Shown in pieces: positions 8,523 to 16,789 of a DNA stretch of 58,942 nucleotides (within the stretch, counting starts at the first letter, position 1; each line of letters opens with the position of its first letter). Source of the DNA: Bradyrhizobium sp. (lineage in GTDB: Bacteria; Pseudomonadota; Alphaproteobacteria; Rhizobiales; Xanthobacteraceae); assembly GCF_030697065.1 (NCBI RefSeq), contig NZ_JAUYQU010000008.1, forward strand, positions 1 to 58,942, read 5' to 3'. The position numbers and the translations under genes are program-made. The notes below the pieces were generated by a model, which ran no database searches, was not told where the DNA came from, and saw only the letters and a list, made by a program, of their open reading frames with translations.

Positions 8523-9446
8523 CTACTCATCCAGCAGGTTTGATACGAAAAGGTCATCGAGGGACAGTTGTCTGTCCGTTAATCCCTGCTCAAAGGCGTA
8601 ACGCGTAAGGCTGTCCAAGGCGGATCGGTTCTTTAGGATACCGTATGGCCATTTCGGTGAAGCCGACGGTGGCGCATCAGAACAGATTTCGACGATTGCT
8701 GCATTCCTGGCTAGGGCAAAGGCTTCGCAGACCTGCCGCGCCAGCGGCGCATGCTCTTCGACCAAGGATCGGCGAATCCCGACCAGATGCATGATTGGAA
8801 ATATGCCGGTGGATTGAAAGTATTCGCGTTCGCTGCGGCCGGGATCGGCAAAGAGCCGTTTGATCCTCGGCCTGTCCTGGCTGAGTTCCCGAGGCGGCGT
8901 GTAGTGAATCAACGCGTCGATTTCGCCCGCCATCAGCATATCGCTCAACAGAACGCCGCTTGGCGCTGCCTGGATATCGACGGGTCGCAACAGCCGGGGA
9001 ATGGGCAGCGTATCTCTTTCGATCTTGTCGACATCGCCGACGAGCCAGTGCATCTCGCCTGCTGCGATGCCGTACCGATCGGCTAACAGACCGCGGACAA
9101 CCAGGGCCGCCGTATTGAGGTAGGTACGCACGCCAATCTTGCGGCCCCTCAGGTCTACGGGGGCGCGTATCTCGCCATCGGTGCGCACGTAAATCGCGGA
9201 GTGACGGAAGGCGCGTGAGGGAAAGACGGGGATGCCGATATAGGGACATGTGCCCTGGCCGACGCGTTGCATGAACAGGCTGACGGATAGTTCGCTGATG
9301 TCGAATTCCGCCGCCTCGAACGCCCGCCGAAACATTTCTTCCGGAGGAAATGTCGCCAGCGTCAGGCGATGGTCACCGATGCCGATCGAGCCATCGAGTA
9401 ATCGGCGCGTTATGTCGTAATCACCGCAGGCGACACTCAGATTCAT
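8523..9446 (-). CDS. 4,5-dihydroxyphthalate decarboxylase-like protein
   Basis: 307 residues from the ATG at 9446, with GGAG six bases upstream. The opening MNLSVACGDYD, then EEMFRRAFE, DISELS, IGIPVFPSRAFRHSAI and DLRGRKIGVRTY, are typical of the phthalate-pathway 4,5-dihydroxyphthalate decarboxylase family, which has a periplasmic-binding-protein fold. There is no signal peptide, so the protein is cytoplasmic. In this island it could decarboxylate an aromatic acid before or after hydroxylation. Many relatives are uncharacterised, so the substrate is open. Transcribed divergently from the first Crp/Fnr-type regulator. Confidence 0.75.
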   Translation of the reverse strand: MNLSVACGDYDITRRLLDGSIGIGDHRLTLATFPPEEMFRRAFEAAEFDISELSVSLFMQRVGQGTCPYIGIPVFPSRAFRHSAIYVRTDGEIRAPVDLRGRKIGVRTYLNTAALVVRGLLADRYGIAAGEMHWLVGDVDKIERDTLPIPRLLRPVDIQAAPSGVLLSDMLMAGEIDALIHYTPPRELSQDRPRIKRLFADPGRSEREYFQSTGIFPIMHLVGIRRSLVEEHAPLARQVCEAFALARNAAIVEICSDAPPSASPKWPYGILKNRSALDSLTRYAFEQGLTDRQLSLDDLFVSNLLDE

Positions 9447-9638
9447 TGCAACTCCATCCACGGCGGCATTCGCTGGCCGAGCCAACTGCCGCTTGTTGCC
9501 GATCGATCCGTCGACGTGGGGTAGTAGTGCTGTCGCGCGGGTGAATTCTCGTTACACCGCAACGGCATAAACCGCTATAGTCGGGCCGCCGGCTTGCGGG
9601 GTTTTCCGGATCCCGGCACGCGGATCGAGGAGAACAGC

Positions 9639-10346
9639 ATGGCTCGCGCGGAATCGACACACGCCACAGGCGGGCGCAAGGAGGTCAGCGAGACCTTGCG
9701 GGTGCCTTCCGCCATGGCGCAGTTCCTGCTCAGGATCGTGCCGGCATCGAGGCGCCGCAAGGTTGCCAAGGGGGATGCCATCTACCGCCAGGGCGAGTTG
9801 AGCGACCAGATTTTCGTCATTGTGTCGGGACGGATCGGCATCACCATGCTTCGCCCTGACGGTCAGGAATTGCTGATCGATATCGTCGGCGCCGGCGCCT
9901 TGTGCGGTGAGGGCGCGGCCTTCGATCACCTGCCGCGCTTCTCCAACGCCGGCGCGTTGGAACCGAGCGAAATGCTGGCGATCCCGGCCGGTGAATTCTG
10001 CGAGTTGATGTCCTCCCACGCCGATTTGGCGGCCATGGTCGTGCAGACCATCGCACTGAAGCAGCGCATGCTCGCCAGCCGCCTTCTGCAGGTCACGCAA
10101 GCCTCGCCGGAAGTGCGCATTACCGAATTACTGTCCCAGATCACAATGCCGGAATCACCGAAGATTGTCCTCACCCATCAGCAGATCGCTAATCTGATCG
10201 GCGCGTCGCGCATCACCGTAACTCGGACGATGCAGAAGCTGCGGCGCGATGGGACGGTGCGCTGCAAGCGAGGTCAATACGAATTGGTGCTATCGCCGCG
10301 GTCGCCAGTCAGCGGCGGGACAGCGGTGTCATCGATCGACGGTTAA
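9639..10346 (+). CDS. Crp/Fnr-family transcriptional regulator (first of two)
   Basis: 235 residues from the ATG at 9639, preceded by GAGGAG. An N-terminal cyclic-nucleotide-binding-like beta barrel (FVIVSGRIGI, LCGEGAAFDHLPRFSNA) is followed by a dimer helix and a C-terminal winged helix with recognition helix SRITVTRTMQKLRRDG. It has no FNR-type cysteine cluster, so oxygen sensing by Fe-S is unlikely. Its HTH is nearly the same as that of the regulator at 10941-11612, so both may bind the GTAT-N6-ATAC-like sites nearby. It probably controls the aromatic catabolic genes. Confidence 0.9.
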   Translation: MARAESTHATGGRKEVSETLRVPSAMAQFLLRIVPASRRRKVAKGDAIYRQGELSDQIFVIVSGRIGITMLRPDGQELLIDIVGAGALCGEGAAFDHLPRFSNAGALEPSEMLAIPAGEFCELMSSHADLAAMVVQTIALKQRMLASRLLQVTQASPEVRITELLSQITMPESPKIVLTHQQIANLIGASRITVTRTMQKLRRDGTVRCKRGQYELVLSPRSPVSGGTAVSSIDG

Positions 10347-10366
10347 CCGGCTAAACCGCCGCGCTT

Positions 10367-10380
10367 GTGTACCGCGATAC
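10367..10380 (+). promoter_or_regulatory. Candidate operator, copy 1 (GTGTACCGCGATAC)
   Basis: A GTRT-N6-ATAC half-palindrome 57 bases before the flavin reductase start. It matches the perfect palindrome at 11671 at 12 of 14 positions. The proposed ligand is one of the two Crp/Fnr-type regulators. Confidence 0.45.
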
Positions 10381-10437
10381 GACATTGCCTTGAAAAATGC
10401 CCGATGCTTGATCAGGCAGCAATCGAGGCCGCAAGGG

Positions 10438-10929
10438 ATGATAGAGAGTCGGACATTTCGTCAGATGATGGGGCGCTTCACCACCGGCGTAGCCGTCGTG
10501 CTGGCGGAGGGCGACGACGGTCCGGTGGGGTCGACCGTCAACTCCCTGACTTCGCTCAGCCTCGATCCGCCGTTGCTGCTGTTCTGTGCGAAGAACGTGA
10601 GCCGGACCGCGGGGATTGTGATGAATCGGGGCTTGTTTTCGGTCAACATCCTGACGGCTGCGCAACTGGGTATATCCGGCTATTTCGCCGGCAATACGGC
10701 GCTGTGGGACGTCGGGGCTTGCCAACGCCACGGCAAGTGGCTCGTGATCCCGGAGACCAATTGTGCGCTATTCTGCGAACTCACTTGCGTCTATCCCGGC
10801 GGCGACCACACCATCATCGTCGGCGAAGTGAAGGATATCGCGGCGCCGGCAACGGCGCGATTGCCGCTGCTCTATCACGAGGGCGCCTACAGTGTAATGC
10901 GCCGGCTTGATCCGATCCCTGTTGGCTGA
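10438..10929 (+). CDS. Flavin reductase of a two-component monooxygenase
   Basis: 163 residues. Typical of the HpaC/flavin reductase-like FMN-binding split-barrel family: MGRFTTGVAVV at the start, GSTVNSLTSLSLDPPLLLFC in the middle, FSVNILTAAQ, and a late HTIIVGEV motif. It uses NAD(P)H to reduce FMN or FAD for the oxygenase component, most likely the product of the gene at 11732. The ATG at 10438 is chosen from family length; a TTG ten codons earlier is possible. It follows the first regulator and is convergent with the second, with 11 bases between their stops. Confidence 0.85.
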   Translation: MIESRTFRQMMGRFTTGVAVVLAEGDDGPVGSTVNSLTSLSLDPPLLLFCAKNVSRTAGIVMNRGLFSVNILTAAQLGISGYFAGNTALWDVGACQRHGKWLVIPETNCALFCELTCVYPGGDHTIIVGEVKDIAAPATARLPLLYHEGAYSVMRRLDPIPVG

Positions 10930-10940
10930 AACGATACATC

Positions 10941-11612
10941 TCACGTCTGTTTTTTCAGGACTGTGTTCCGTTTGAGCAGAATGTGGCCGTCCAGAATATC
11001 GATACGGCCTTGCTCGCGCAGGCGCTGCAGGGTGCGGGTGACCGTCACCCTGGAGGTTCCCGTCATCGTCGCGATCTGCTCGTGGGTGACATGCGTCACC
11101 AGGAGCCGTCCCCTGGCATGGTCAATGGCGAACATTTCTTCCAGCCGCGTCAGCAGCTCCATGATACGCTCTCGCGGCTCGCGTGAGGCAAGATGCTTGA
11201 GGCGAATGGCGAGGACCCGCTGCTTCAGGCTGGTGATGCGCAGCAGCGACAGGGCAAATTCCGGATGCTCGCGGAACACTTCGGTCATCTTAGAGGTGTC
11301 GAACTCGATGGTTTCGGTGTCCTCGATGGCCGCCGCGCTCGAAAATCTAGGCAATCCGTCAAATGCCGAACCCTCGCCGCAAATGGTGTCCGGACCCATC
11401 AGTTCAAGCACCACTTCCGAGCCGTCGATACGAAAGATGGAAATCTGGACGAGACCCTTGAGCACGAAATAGAAATGCGGGGATACCTCGCCTTGCTCAT
11501 AAAGAACGGTGTCCTTCTTGAACCTGCGACGGCGGCCGTGGGCGGCATGCCTGGTGAGCAAGTCGACCAGCTGACGATCGAGCCGCCATGTTCCGAGCTT
11601 CTTCTTGAGCAT
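10941..11612 (-). CDS. Crp/Fnr-family transcriptional regulator (second of two)
   Basis: 223 residues. N-terminal cNMP-binding-like domain (FYFVLKGLVQISIF, ICGEGSAFDGLPRFSSA) and C-terminal HTH with recognition helix SRVTVTRTLQRLREQG. It lacks the N-terminal cysteines of FNR. Strongly similar to the product of 9639-10346, so the pair arose by duplication within this cluster. It is divergent from the monooxygenase gene, and the best palindrome (11671-11684) lies in the shared control region, which suggests autoregulation together with control of the catabolic operon. Confidence 0.9.
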   Translation of the reverse strand: MLKKKLGTWRLDRQLVDLLTRHAAHGRRRRFKKDTVLYEQGEVSPHFYFVLKGLVQISIFRIDGSEVVLELMGPDTICGEGSAFDGLPRFSSAAAIEDTETIEFDTSKMTEVFREHPEFALSLLRITSLKQRVLAIRLKHLASREPRERIMELLTRLEEMFAIDHARGRLLVTHVTHEQIATMTGTSRVTVTRTLQRLREQGRIDILDGHILLKRNTVLKKQT

Positions 11613-11670
11613 CAGCTTCCAGACTATCGCCGGTCAAATTTCAGTTGATCCGATAAAGATGTGCAATCCC

Positions 11671-11684
11671 GTATAGCGCGATAC
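11671..11684 (+). promoter_or_regulatory. Candidate operator, copy 2 (GTATAGCGCGATAC)
   Basis: A perfect GTAT-N6-ATAC palindrome in the divergent region between the second Crp/Fnr-type gene (start 11612) and the monooxygenase gene (start 11732). It is 47 bases before the latter, a usual position for an activator or repressor of this family. Confidence 0.5.
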
Positions 11685-11731
11685 AATCGTGCGAGCCCGG
11701 CTGGTCTAGGCTCCGGCAGCAAGTTTTTCGG

Positions 11732-12952
11732 ATGGTACCGATGTCGTCAATAGCGATTGCCCGGCTGGACGCAGATGACGAGATCGCTCCGCTGCTGGCG
11801 CGGGCGACGCAAACGCAGGATTGGCTGCGCGGTCGGGCCGCCGCGGTCGAGCAGCAGCGCTGCCTGACTTCGGAGGTTGTGGAACGGCTGGTCGATGACG
11901 GCCTGTTTCGCATCACCCAGCCGAGCCAATATGGCGGCCTCGGCCTCGAGCCCCGCGTGGCGTGGCAGGCGGTGTTCGAGATCGCCCGCGGCTGTTCGTC
12001 CACGGCCTGGATCCTGGGCTTGTCGAGCGCCAATGTGATCATGATCGGCAAATTCTCCGCCGAGGCGCAACGGGATGTCTTTCTCTCGGGAAAGCCGACT
12101 ATCGTGTCGCTGCTGACCGGCGGCGTCGGCCAGGATATCCAGGTCGAGCATGTCGATGGCGGCATGCTGCTCAGCGGCCGCTGGCGGTATGCGTCCGGCA
12201 TCGATGTCGCGACCTGGGCCGGCCTGCTGGTGCCTGTACCGGTCGATGGCAAGCCGGTCATGCACGTGGTGCTGGTCCCGGCGGACGCCTTCGCCGTCGA
12301 TCACGAGAGCTGGAACGTGCTTGGCATGCGTGGCACCGGAAGCAAGGACATCGCGCTGACGCGCACCTTCGTGCCGGCCCACCGCTGGATGAACTGGCAA
12401 ATATTGCAGGACGGCGGACGGCATCCGACATGTCCGCATCACGGCCCGATTACCGATGCACCGCTTAACGCGATCAATGCCATGTCCACGCTGGCGCCGA
12501 CTCTCGGCGTCGCCTCGGCGGTGTCGGAAGAGTTTCGCAACATTGTCCGCGCCAAGGTGAGCCTGGCGGCGCAGAAGGCCCTGGTTGATGATCGGGTGGC
12601 GCAGATCGAGGCGGCTACCAGCGAAGCCACGCTCACCATCCTGCGCAGGTCCTTGCTGGATGATGCCGACGACATCGTGCGCGAGGTGGAGCGTTGCGGA
12701 GGCATCAGTCTGGCCGAGCGTGCCGCCATGCGCACGCGTATCGCGGTGGCATCGCGGCTGGCGCTGCGCACGGCGCAGCGGATGTTTGCCGCATTGGGCG
12801 GCTCGGTGCTGCCTACCGGCACGCGGATCGAGCGGTTGTTTCGCGATGTGCATGCCATGAGCAGCCATATGCTTCTACAGCCTGATGCCATCGGCGAAAT
12901 CTATGGCAGGTTATTGCTCGACTTGCCGTTGCCGCCAGCGGCGCGCGTCTGA
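11732..12952 (+). CDS. Flavin-dependent monooxygenase, oxygenase component (acyl-CoA-dehydrogenase fold, HsaA/HpaH-like)
   Basis: 406 residues with the acyl-CoA dehydrogenase-type fold used by group D aromatic hydroxylases. An N-terminal helical domain contains PSQYGGLGLEP and STAWILGL. A central beta domain has LSGRWRYASGID and WNVLGMRGTGSKDI. The C-terminal helices carry ALGGS and RDVHAMSSH. It would hydroxylate a phenol-type ring using reduced flavin from the reductase at 10438. The start is ATG 11732, with ATG 11741 as alternative; neither has a strong ribosome binding site. Fifteen bases separate it from the RidA-like gene, so the two form an operon. Confidence 0.85.
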   Translation: MVPMSSIAIARLDADDEIAPLLARATQTQDWLRGRAAAVEQQRCLTSEVVERLVDDGLFRITQPSQYGGLGLEPRVAWQAVFEIARGCSSTAWILGLSSANVIMIGKFSAEAQRDVFLSGKPTIVSLLTGGVGQDIQVEHVDGGMLLSGRWRYASGIDVATWAGLLVPVPVDGKPVMHVVLVPADAFAVDHESWNVLGMRGTGSKDIALTRTFVPAHRWMNWQILQDGGRHPTCPHHGPITDAPLNAINAMSTLAPTLGVASAVSEEFRNIVRAKVSLAAQKALVDDRVAQIEAATSEATLTILRRSLLDDADDIVREVERCGGISLAERAAMRTRIAVASRLALRTAQRMFAALGGSVLPTGTRIERLFRDVHAMSSHMLLQPDAIGEIYGRLLLDLPLPPAARV

Positions 12953-12966
12953 ACAGGAGAGAATTT

Positions 12967-13380
12967 ATGAAAAAGCAGGCGATCGAATCCACCAACCCGA
13001 TCTTCGCGACCAAGGACGGTTCGACGATCTTCAAGAAGTTCGGCTATTCGTCCACCGTCCGCGCCGGCGACTTCATCTATGTAGCCGGGCAGATTGGGCT
13101 CAACCCCGACGGCTCGATGCCGGAGGATGACGAGGGACAGATCGTCAATGCCTTCGACCGCCTGAAGATCGTGCTGGAGGAGGCCGGCGCCTCGCTCGAC
13201 GATATCGTCGAACTGGTCAGCTATCACGTCGGCTTGCAGGGCCATCTCGCCCGTTTCCTGGAGATCAAGAACGGCTACATCAGGGAGCCGTTCCCGACCT
13301 GGACCATTCTCGAAATCGCTGGGCTGGCGCGACCCGGCCTGATGATTGAAATCAAGGCAGTGGCCTACGCACCGCGCTAG
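12967..13380 (+). CDS. RidA-family protein lacking the catalytic arginine
   Basis: 137 residues, ATG 12967 after AGGAGAG. It has the YjgF/YER057c/UK114 fold: FIYVAGQIGLNPDG, the EEAGASLDDIVELVSYHVGL helix, and a C-terminal IEIKAVAYAP strand. The PxRST motif that carries the imine-binding arginine of canonical RidA is replaced by FPTWT (tryptophan 112 at the arginine position). It is therefore unlikely to be a standard enamine/imine deaminase and may act on a ring-cleavage or hydroxylation intermediate. Same operon as the monooxygenase. Confidence 0.85.
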   Translation: MKKQAIESTNPIFATKDGSTIFKKFGYSSTVRAGDFIYVAGQIGLNPDGSMPEDDEGQIVNAFDRLKIVLEEAGASLDDIVELVSYHVGLQGHLARFLEIKNGYIREPFPTWTILEIAGLARPGLMIEIKAVAYAPR

Positions 13381-13415
13381 CGCAGGCCTTTGGCGGCAAA
13401 GATTGTTGGTCCTTG

Positions 13416-13429
13416 GTAGCGCGCGATAC
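13416..13429 (+). promoter_or_regulatory. Candidate operator, copy 3 (GTAGCGCGCGATAC)
   Basis: GTAG-N6-ATAC, sharing GCGCGATAC with the copy at 11671. It lies 101 bases before the start of the dioxygenase, which begins the long plus-strand catabolic and transport operon. Confidence 0.4.
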
Positions 13430-13530
13430 AGACGGGCCTTGGGCGCCCGATAGTCTGCGGTGCTGCAGCGCCGGTCCGGTGTCGGGTCACGTGCCGATTT
13501 GGGCGCCATCGCCATGAGAATGAGGTAGCC

Positions 13531-14538
13531 GTGAGCACTGGTCGCATCAAGGATATCGCCAATATCCTGAAATTGGGACATATCGAGTTCCGAACCACCG
13601 ACCTTGAGCGGGCGCGGGCCTTCTACGTCGATTTGATCGGGCTCCACGAAACGGCGCGCGACGAGAGTCGGATCTATCTGCGCTGCACCGAGGATCGCCA
13701 GCACCACACCTTCGTGCTGCGCCAGGCCGATGCCGCCGGTGTCGGGCCCATCGGTTTCCGCGTCGCCGGCGAAGAAGATCTCGATCGCATGAAAGCGCGG
13801 TTCGAGGCACTTGGGCTCCCGGTGCGTTGGGCGGGCAATGACGTATTGGGCCAAGGGCGCACGCTGCGCATGCAGGATCCGCTCGGCTTCACCATAGATT
13901 ATTATGCCGAGGTCGCCACTGTGCCGTGGCTGGTGCAGCAATACCATCTGCACAAGGGCCCGTCGCCGACCCGCATCGATCATGTCAACGTGCTCACGCC
14001 AGACGCGCAAGCCGGCTACGACTGGTACACGCAGGAACTGGGTTTCGGTTGCGCCGAATATACCGAGTCGGAGCCGCCGGACCCCCGCATCTGGGCGAGT
14101 TGGCTGTTCCGAAAGGCGACCGTTCACGATATCGCTGTCATGACCGGCGCCGGACCCGCGGCGCACCACGTTGGCTTTTCGTTGCCCGATCAGCTCTCGA
14201 TCATCAAGGCCTGCGACATGCTCGCAGGCGCCGGTTACGCCGACAATCTCGAACGCGGGCCGGCGCGCCACGGCATCTCCAATGCTCTGTTCGTGTATTT
14301 TCGGGATCCCGACGGCAACCGCTTCGAACTTTACACCGGCGATTACCTGACCGGCGATCCGTCGGCGGAGCCGATCCGCTGGAGCTTGAACAATCCGGTG
14401 CGGCAGACCTTGTGGGGGGCCCCGCCGCCGCGCCGCTGGTTCGAGGAATCGATGGCGGTAGAGACCTTTGACGGCTCCGCGATGCAGGAGACCAAGCCGC
14501 CGCTTCTGCAGGCGGTGCCAAATTATGTTCTGGACTAG
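13531..14538 (+). CDS. Extradiol ring-cleavage dioxygenase, homoprotocatechuate 2,3-dioxygenase-like
   Basis: 335 residues from a GTG with GAGG upstream. It consists of two vicinal-oxygen-chelate modules. The metal ligands fit the Brevibacterium/Arthrobacter homoprotocatechuate dioxygenase pattern: His151 (RIDHVNVL), His213 (AAHHVGFSL) and Glu266 (GNRFELYTGDY). His199 in TVHDIA matches the acid-base histidine. The tail YLTGDPSAEPIRWSL followed by a WG motif is also typical of that subgroup. It should open a catechol next to its hydroxyls using Fe(II) or Mn(II) and O2. Substrate unknown, because the later homoprotocatechuate-pathway genes (isomerase, decarboxylase, hydratase, aldolase) are absent. 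First gene of an operon running to 23747. Confidence 0.88.
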   Translation: MSTGRIKDIANILKLGHIEFRTTDLERARAFYVDLIGLHETARDESRIYLRCTEDRQHHTFVLRQADAAGVGPIGFRVAGEEDLDRMKARFEALGLPVRWAGNDVLGQGRTLRMQDPLGFTIDYYAEVATVPWLVQQYHLHKGPSPTRIDHVNVLTPDAQAGYDWYTQELGFGCAEYTESEPPDPRIWASWLFRKATVHDIAVMTGAGPAAHHVGFSLPDQLSIIKACDMLAGAGYADNLERGPARHGISNALFVYFRDPDGNRFELYTGDYLTGDPSAEPIRWSLNNPVRQTLWGAPPPRRWFEESMAVETFDGSAMQETKPPLLQAVPNYVLD

Positions 14539-14579
14539 CTGATGATCAATCGTTCCTCGAAAACTGCCTGGGGTGAAAC

Positions 14580-15761
14580 ATGAAAATCCTATCCGCCGCC
14601 ATCATCGCCATGTTGGCGACATCAACAGCGGCGCTTGCCGCCGACAAACCGGAATTGCGCATTGGGTCTGTGGTAGCGATGACCGGGCCTGCGTCCGCAC
14701 TCGGCCTGCCCGAGAAGAATGCGATCGAACTGCGGCAGGAACAGCTGGCATCCGACACCAGCTTGCCATTCACGATCAAGTTCATCACCTATGATGACGG
14801 CTCGGATCCGACCAAGGCGGTCAACAATGTCCGCAAGCTGATTACCGAAGATCGCGCTCATGTGGTGATCTGCTGCACGACAACGCCGACTTCCATGGCC
14901 ATCCTGGAAACGGTGACGCAGGCAAAGGTGCCGAATATCTCGCTGGCGCTGGGCCAGAGCGTGATCGAACCGGTGAAGGACCGGATGTGGGTGTTCAAGA
15001 CCCCGAGCACCGATCAGCTACAGGTCACTGGCCTCGTGGCCGACATGGTCAAGCGCGGTATCAAGAAAGTGGCCTTCCTCGGGCTGGAGGATTCATTCGG
15101 CGAGGGCGGCTGGATTGCGTTGCAGAGCGTCGCCAAGGCCAAGGGCGTCGAGATCATTGCGTCCGAGCGCTTCTCGCGAACGGATACCAATTTCACGCCG
15201 CAGGCGTTGAAAGTTCGTCAGGCCGAGCCGGGCGCGGTCTACATCCACGCCATTCCGCCATCCTCGGCTCTGGTGCATCAGGCGCTGAAGCGCGTCGGCT
15301 ACAACGGGCCGATCTATCACTCCGGCGGTTCCGCGAATAACGCCTTCATCTCGATCGGCAAGAAGGACGTCGAAGGAGCTCTGTTGGGCACCACGCCGGT
15401 ACTCGTCTATACCGATCTGCCAGACAGCAATCCGCTCAAGCCCGTCATCAAGTCGTTTGCCGCGCTCTACGAGAAGCGCTTCAACGTGCCGAAGGTGGAC
15501 ATCTTCCCCGGACAGTCATGGGACGCAGTCAACATAGCGCTCAAGGCGGCCGGCGAGGCCATGAAGGCAGGGACGAAGTTCGATGATCTCGACGCATCGC
15601 GCGCCGCGATCCGCGACAAGATCGAAGGCAGCATCAAGGAGTTCGTCGGCGTGGGCGGTATCTTCACCTACAGCCCCACGGATCATCTCGGTCTCGATGA
15701 ACGAAGCACGTTCATTGCGGTCGTGAAGGATGGCGAGTTCCGGCTTTACGATTCCAAGTAA
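14580..15761 (+). CDS. ABC transporter substrate-binding protein, branched-chain amino acid (LivK) type
   Basis: 393 residues. The signal peptide ends TAALA, giving a mature N-terminus ADKPELRIGSVVAMTGPAS that is typical of periplasmic-binding-protein type 6 domains. Other marks are VICCTTTPTS, NISLALGQS and VGYNGPIYHSGGS. In the island it should bind the aromatic or derived substrate in the periplasm and feed the permeases encoded just downstream. Neighbours are 41 bases upstream (dioxygenase) and 3 bases downstream (permease). Confidence 0.9.
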   Translation: MKILSAAIIAMLATSTAALAADKPELRIGSVVAMTGPASALGLPEKNAIELRQEQLASDTSLPFTIKFITYDDGSDPTKAVNNVRKLITEDRAHVVICCTTTPTSMAILETVTQAKVPNISLALGQSVIEPVKDRMWVFKTPSTDQLQVTGLVADMVKRGIKKVAFLGLEDSFGEGGWIALQSVAKAKGVEIIASERFSRTDTNFTPQALKVRQAEPGAVYIHAIPPSSALVHQALKRVGYNGPIYHSGGSANNAFISIGKKDVEGALLGTTPVLVYTDLPDSNPLKPVIKSFAALYEKRFNVPKVDIFPGQSWDAVNIALKAAGEAMKAGTKFDDLDASRAAIRDKIEGSIKEFVGVGGIFTYSPTDHLGLDERSTFIAVVKDGEFRLYDSK

Positions 15762-15764
15762 GGC

Positions 15765-16787
15765 ATGATCGACACCGCGCTCTTCCTTCTCGTCGATGGG
15801 CTGACCAACGGCCTCGTCTATGCGCTGCTTGCGCTCAGTCTTGTGTTGGTGTTCACCGTCACGCGGGTGGTGAACATCGCGCAAGGCGAGTATGTCATGC
15901 TCGGCGCGCTGACGCTCGCCGACCTGCTGCAGGGACGGATGCCCGGGACGCTGTATCTGTTGATCGGCGGCTTGACACTATGCGTTGTCCTTGATGGCAG
16001 CCGGTGGCGGCGGGACTGGCGTCAGGCTCTGCTTGTCGTTCTGGGCGCGGTGGCTGCCGCGGCGTTCGCGGTGGCGATCACGCGGGGGGCGCTTTGGCTG
16101 AAGCTGCCTGTTATCGGCATGATGGCGGTTGCGCTGATGTTGGTGGCCCCGCTAGGGGTGCTGATCTACCGCTTCACCGTGCACCCGATCCCGAATGCGA
16201 GCACGATCGTATTCGTCATCATCTCGGTCGGCGTCTCCATGAGCGTACAGGGACTGGGGCTGCTGATCTGGGGAGCAAGTCCCTATGCGGTCGATCCGAT
16301 CATGCCTGGCGGCGTAATGATGGGACCAGTGTTCATTCCATATCAGAGTTTCGCGATTCTGATCACGGCGCTGCTGTCGATGGGCGGGCTTTATCTGTTC
16401 TCCGAGTTCACGCTTGTCGGCAAGGCGCTGCAAGCCTCGGCCATGAATCGCCGTGGAGCGCAATTCTGCGGCATACCGGTCACGGCTGCGGGTGCGCTGG
16501 CATTTCTGTTGGCGGCCGCATTCAGCGCCATCAGCGGCATGCTGCTCGCGCCGCTCATCACGGCCAATTATGAAATGGGCTTCATGGTGGGGCTGAAAGG
16601 CTTCGTCGGCGGTGCGATGGGAGGCCTCATCGACTATCCGCTGTCGTTGGCGGGCGTTATGATCGTGGGCGCGCTCGAATCGACCTCCGCCTATGTCGCG
16701 AGCGCATATCGGGACGCGATCGTATTTAGTCTTCTCATACCAATTCTGTTGTGGCGAAGCTCGCGGCAGCGCGTGGAGGGGCATTAG
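15765..16787 (+). CDS. livH: ABC transporter permease, LivH type
   Basis: 340 residues. Multi-pass permease with the LivH opening DGLTNGLVYALLALSLVLVF and the conserved cytoplasmic loop KALQASAMNRRGAQFCGIP, followed by GFMVGLKGFVGGAMGG. Compared with ordinary LivH, it carries a longer hydrophobic segment between the first helices (about residues 60-120). It pairs with the LivM part of the next gene to form the inner-membrane channel. Confidence 0.88.
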   Translation: MIDTALFLLVDGLTNGLVYALLALSLVLVFTVTRVVNIAQGEYVMLGALTLADLLQGRMPGTLYLLIGGLTLCVVLDGSRWRRDWRQALLVVLGAVAAAAFAVAITRGALWLKLPVIGMMAVALMLVAPLGVLIYRFTVHPIPNASTIVFVIISVGVSMSVQGLGLLIWGASPYAVDPIMPGGVMMGPVFIPYQSFAILITALLSMGGLYLFSEFTLVGKALQASAMNRRGAQFCGIPVTAAGALAFLLAAAFSAISGMLLAPLITANYEMGFMVGLKGFVGGAMGGLIDYPLSLAGVMIVGALESTSAYVASAYRDAIVFSLLIPILLWRSSRQRVEGH

Positions 16788-16789
16788 CT

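Noticed and set aside
9447..9638. A fourth copy of the GTAT-N6-ATAC operator in the divergent region before the first regulator
   Set aside because: Only weak matches such as GTTACACCGCAAC are present; not close enough to claim.
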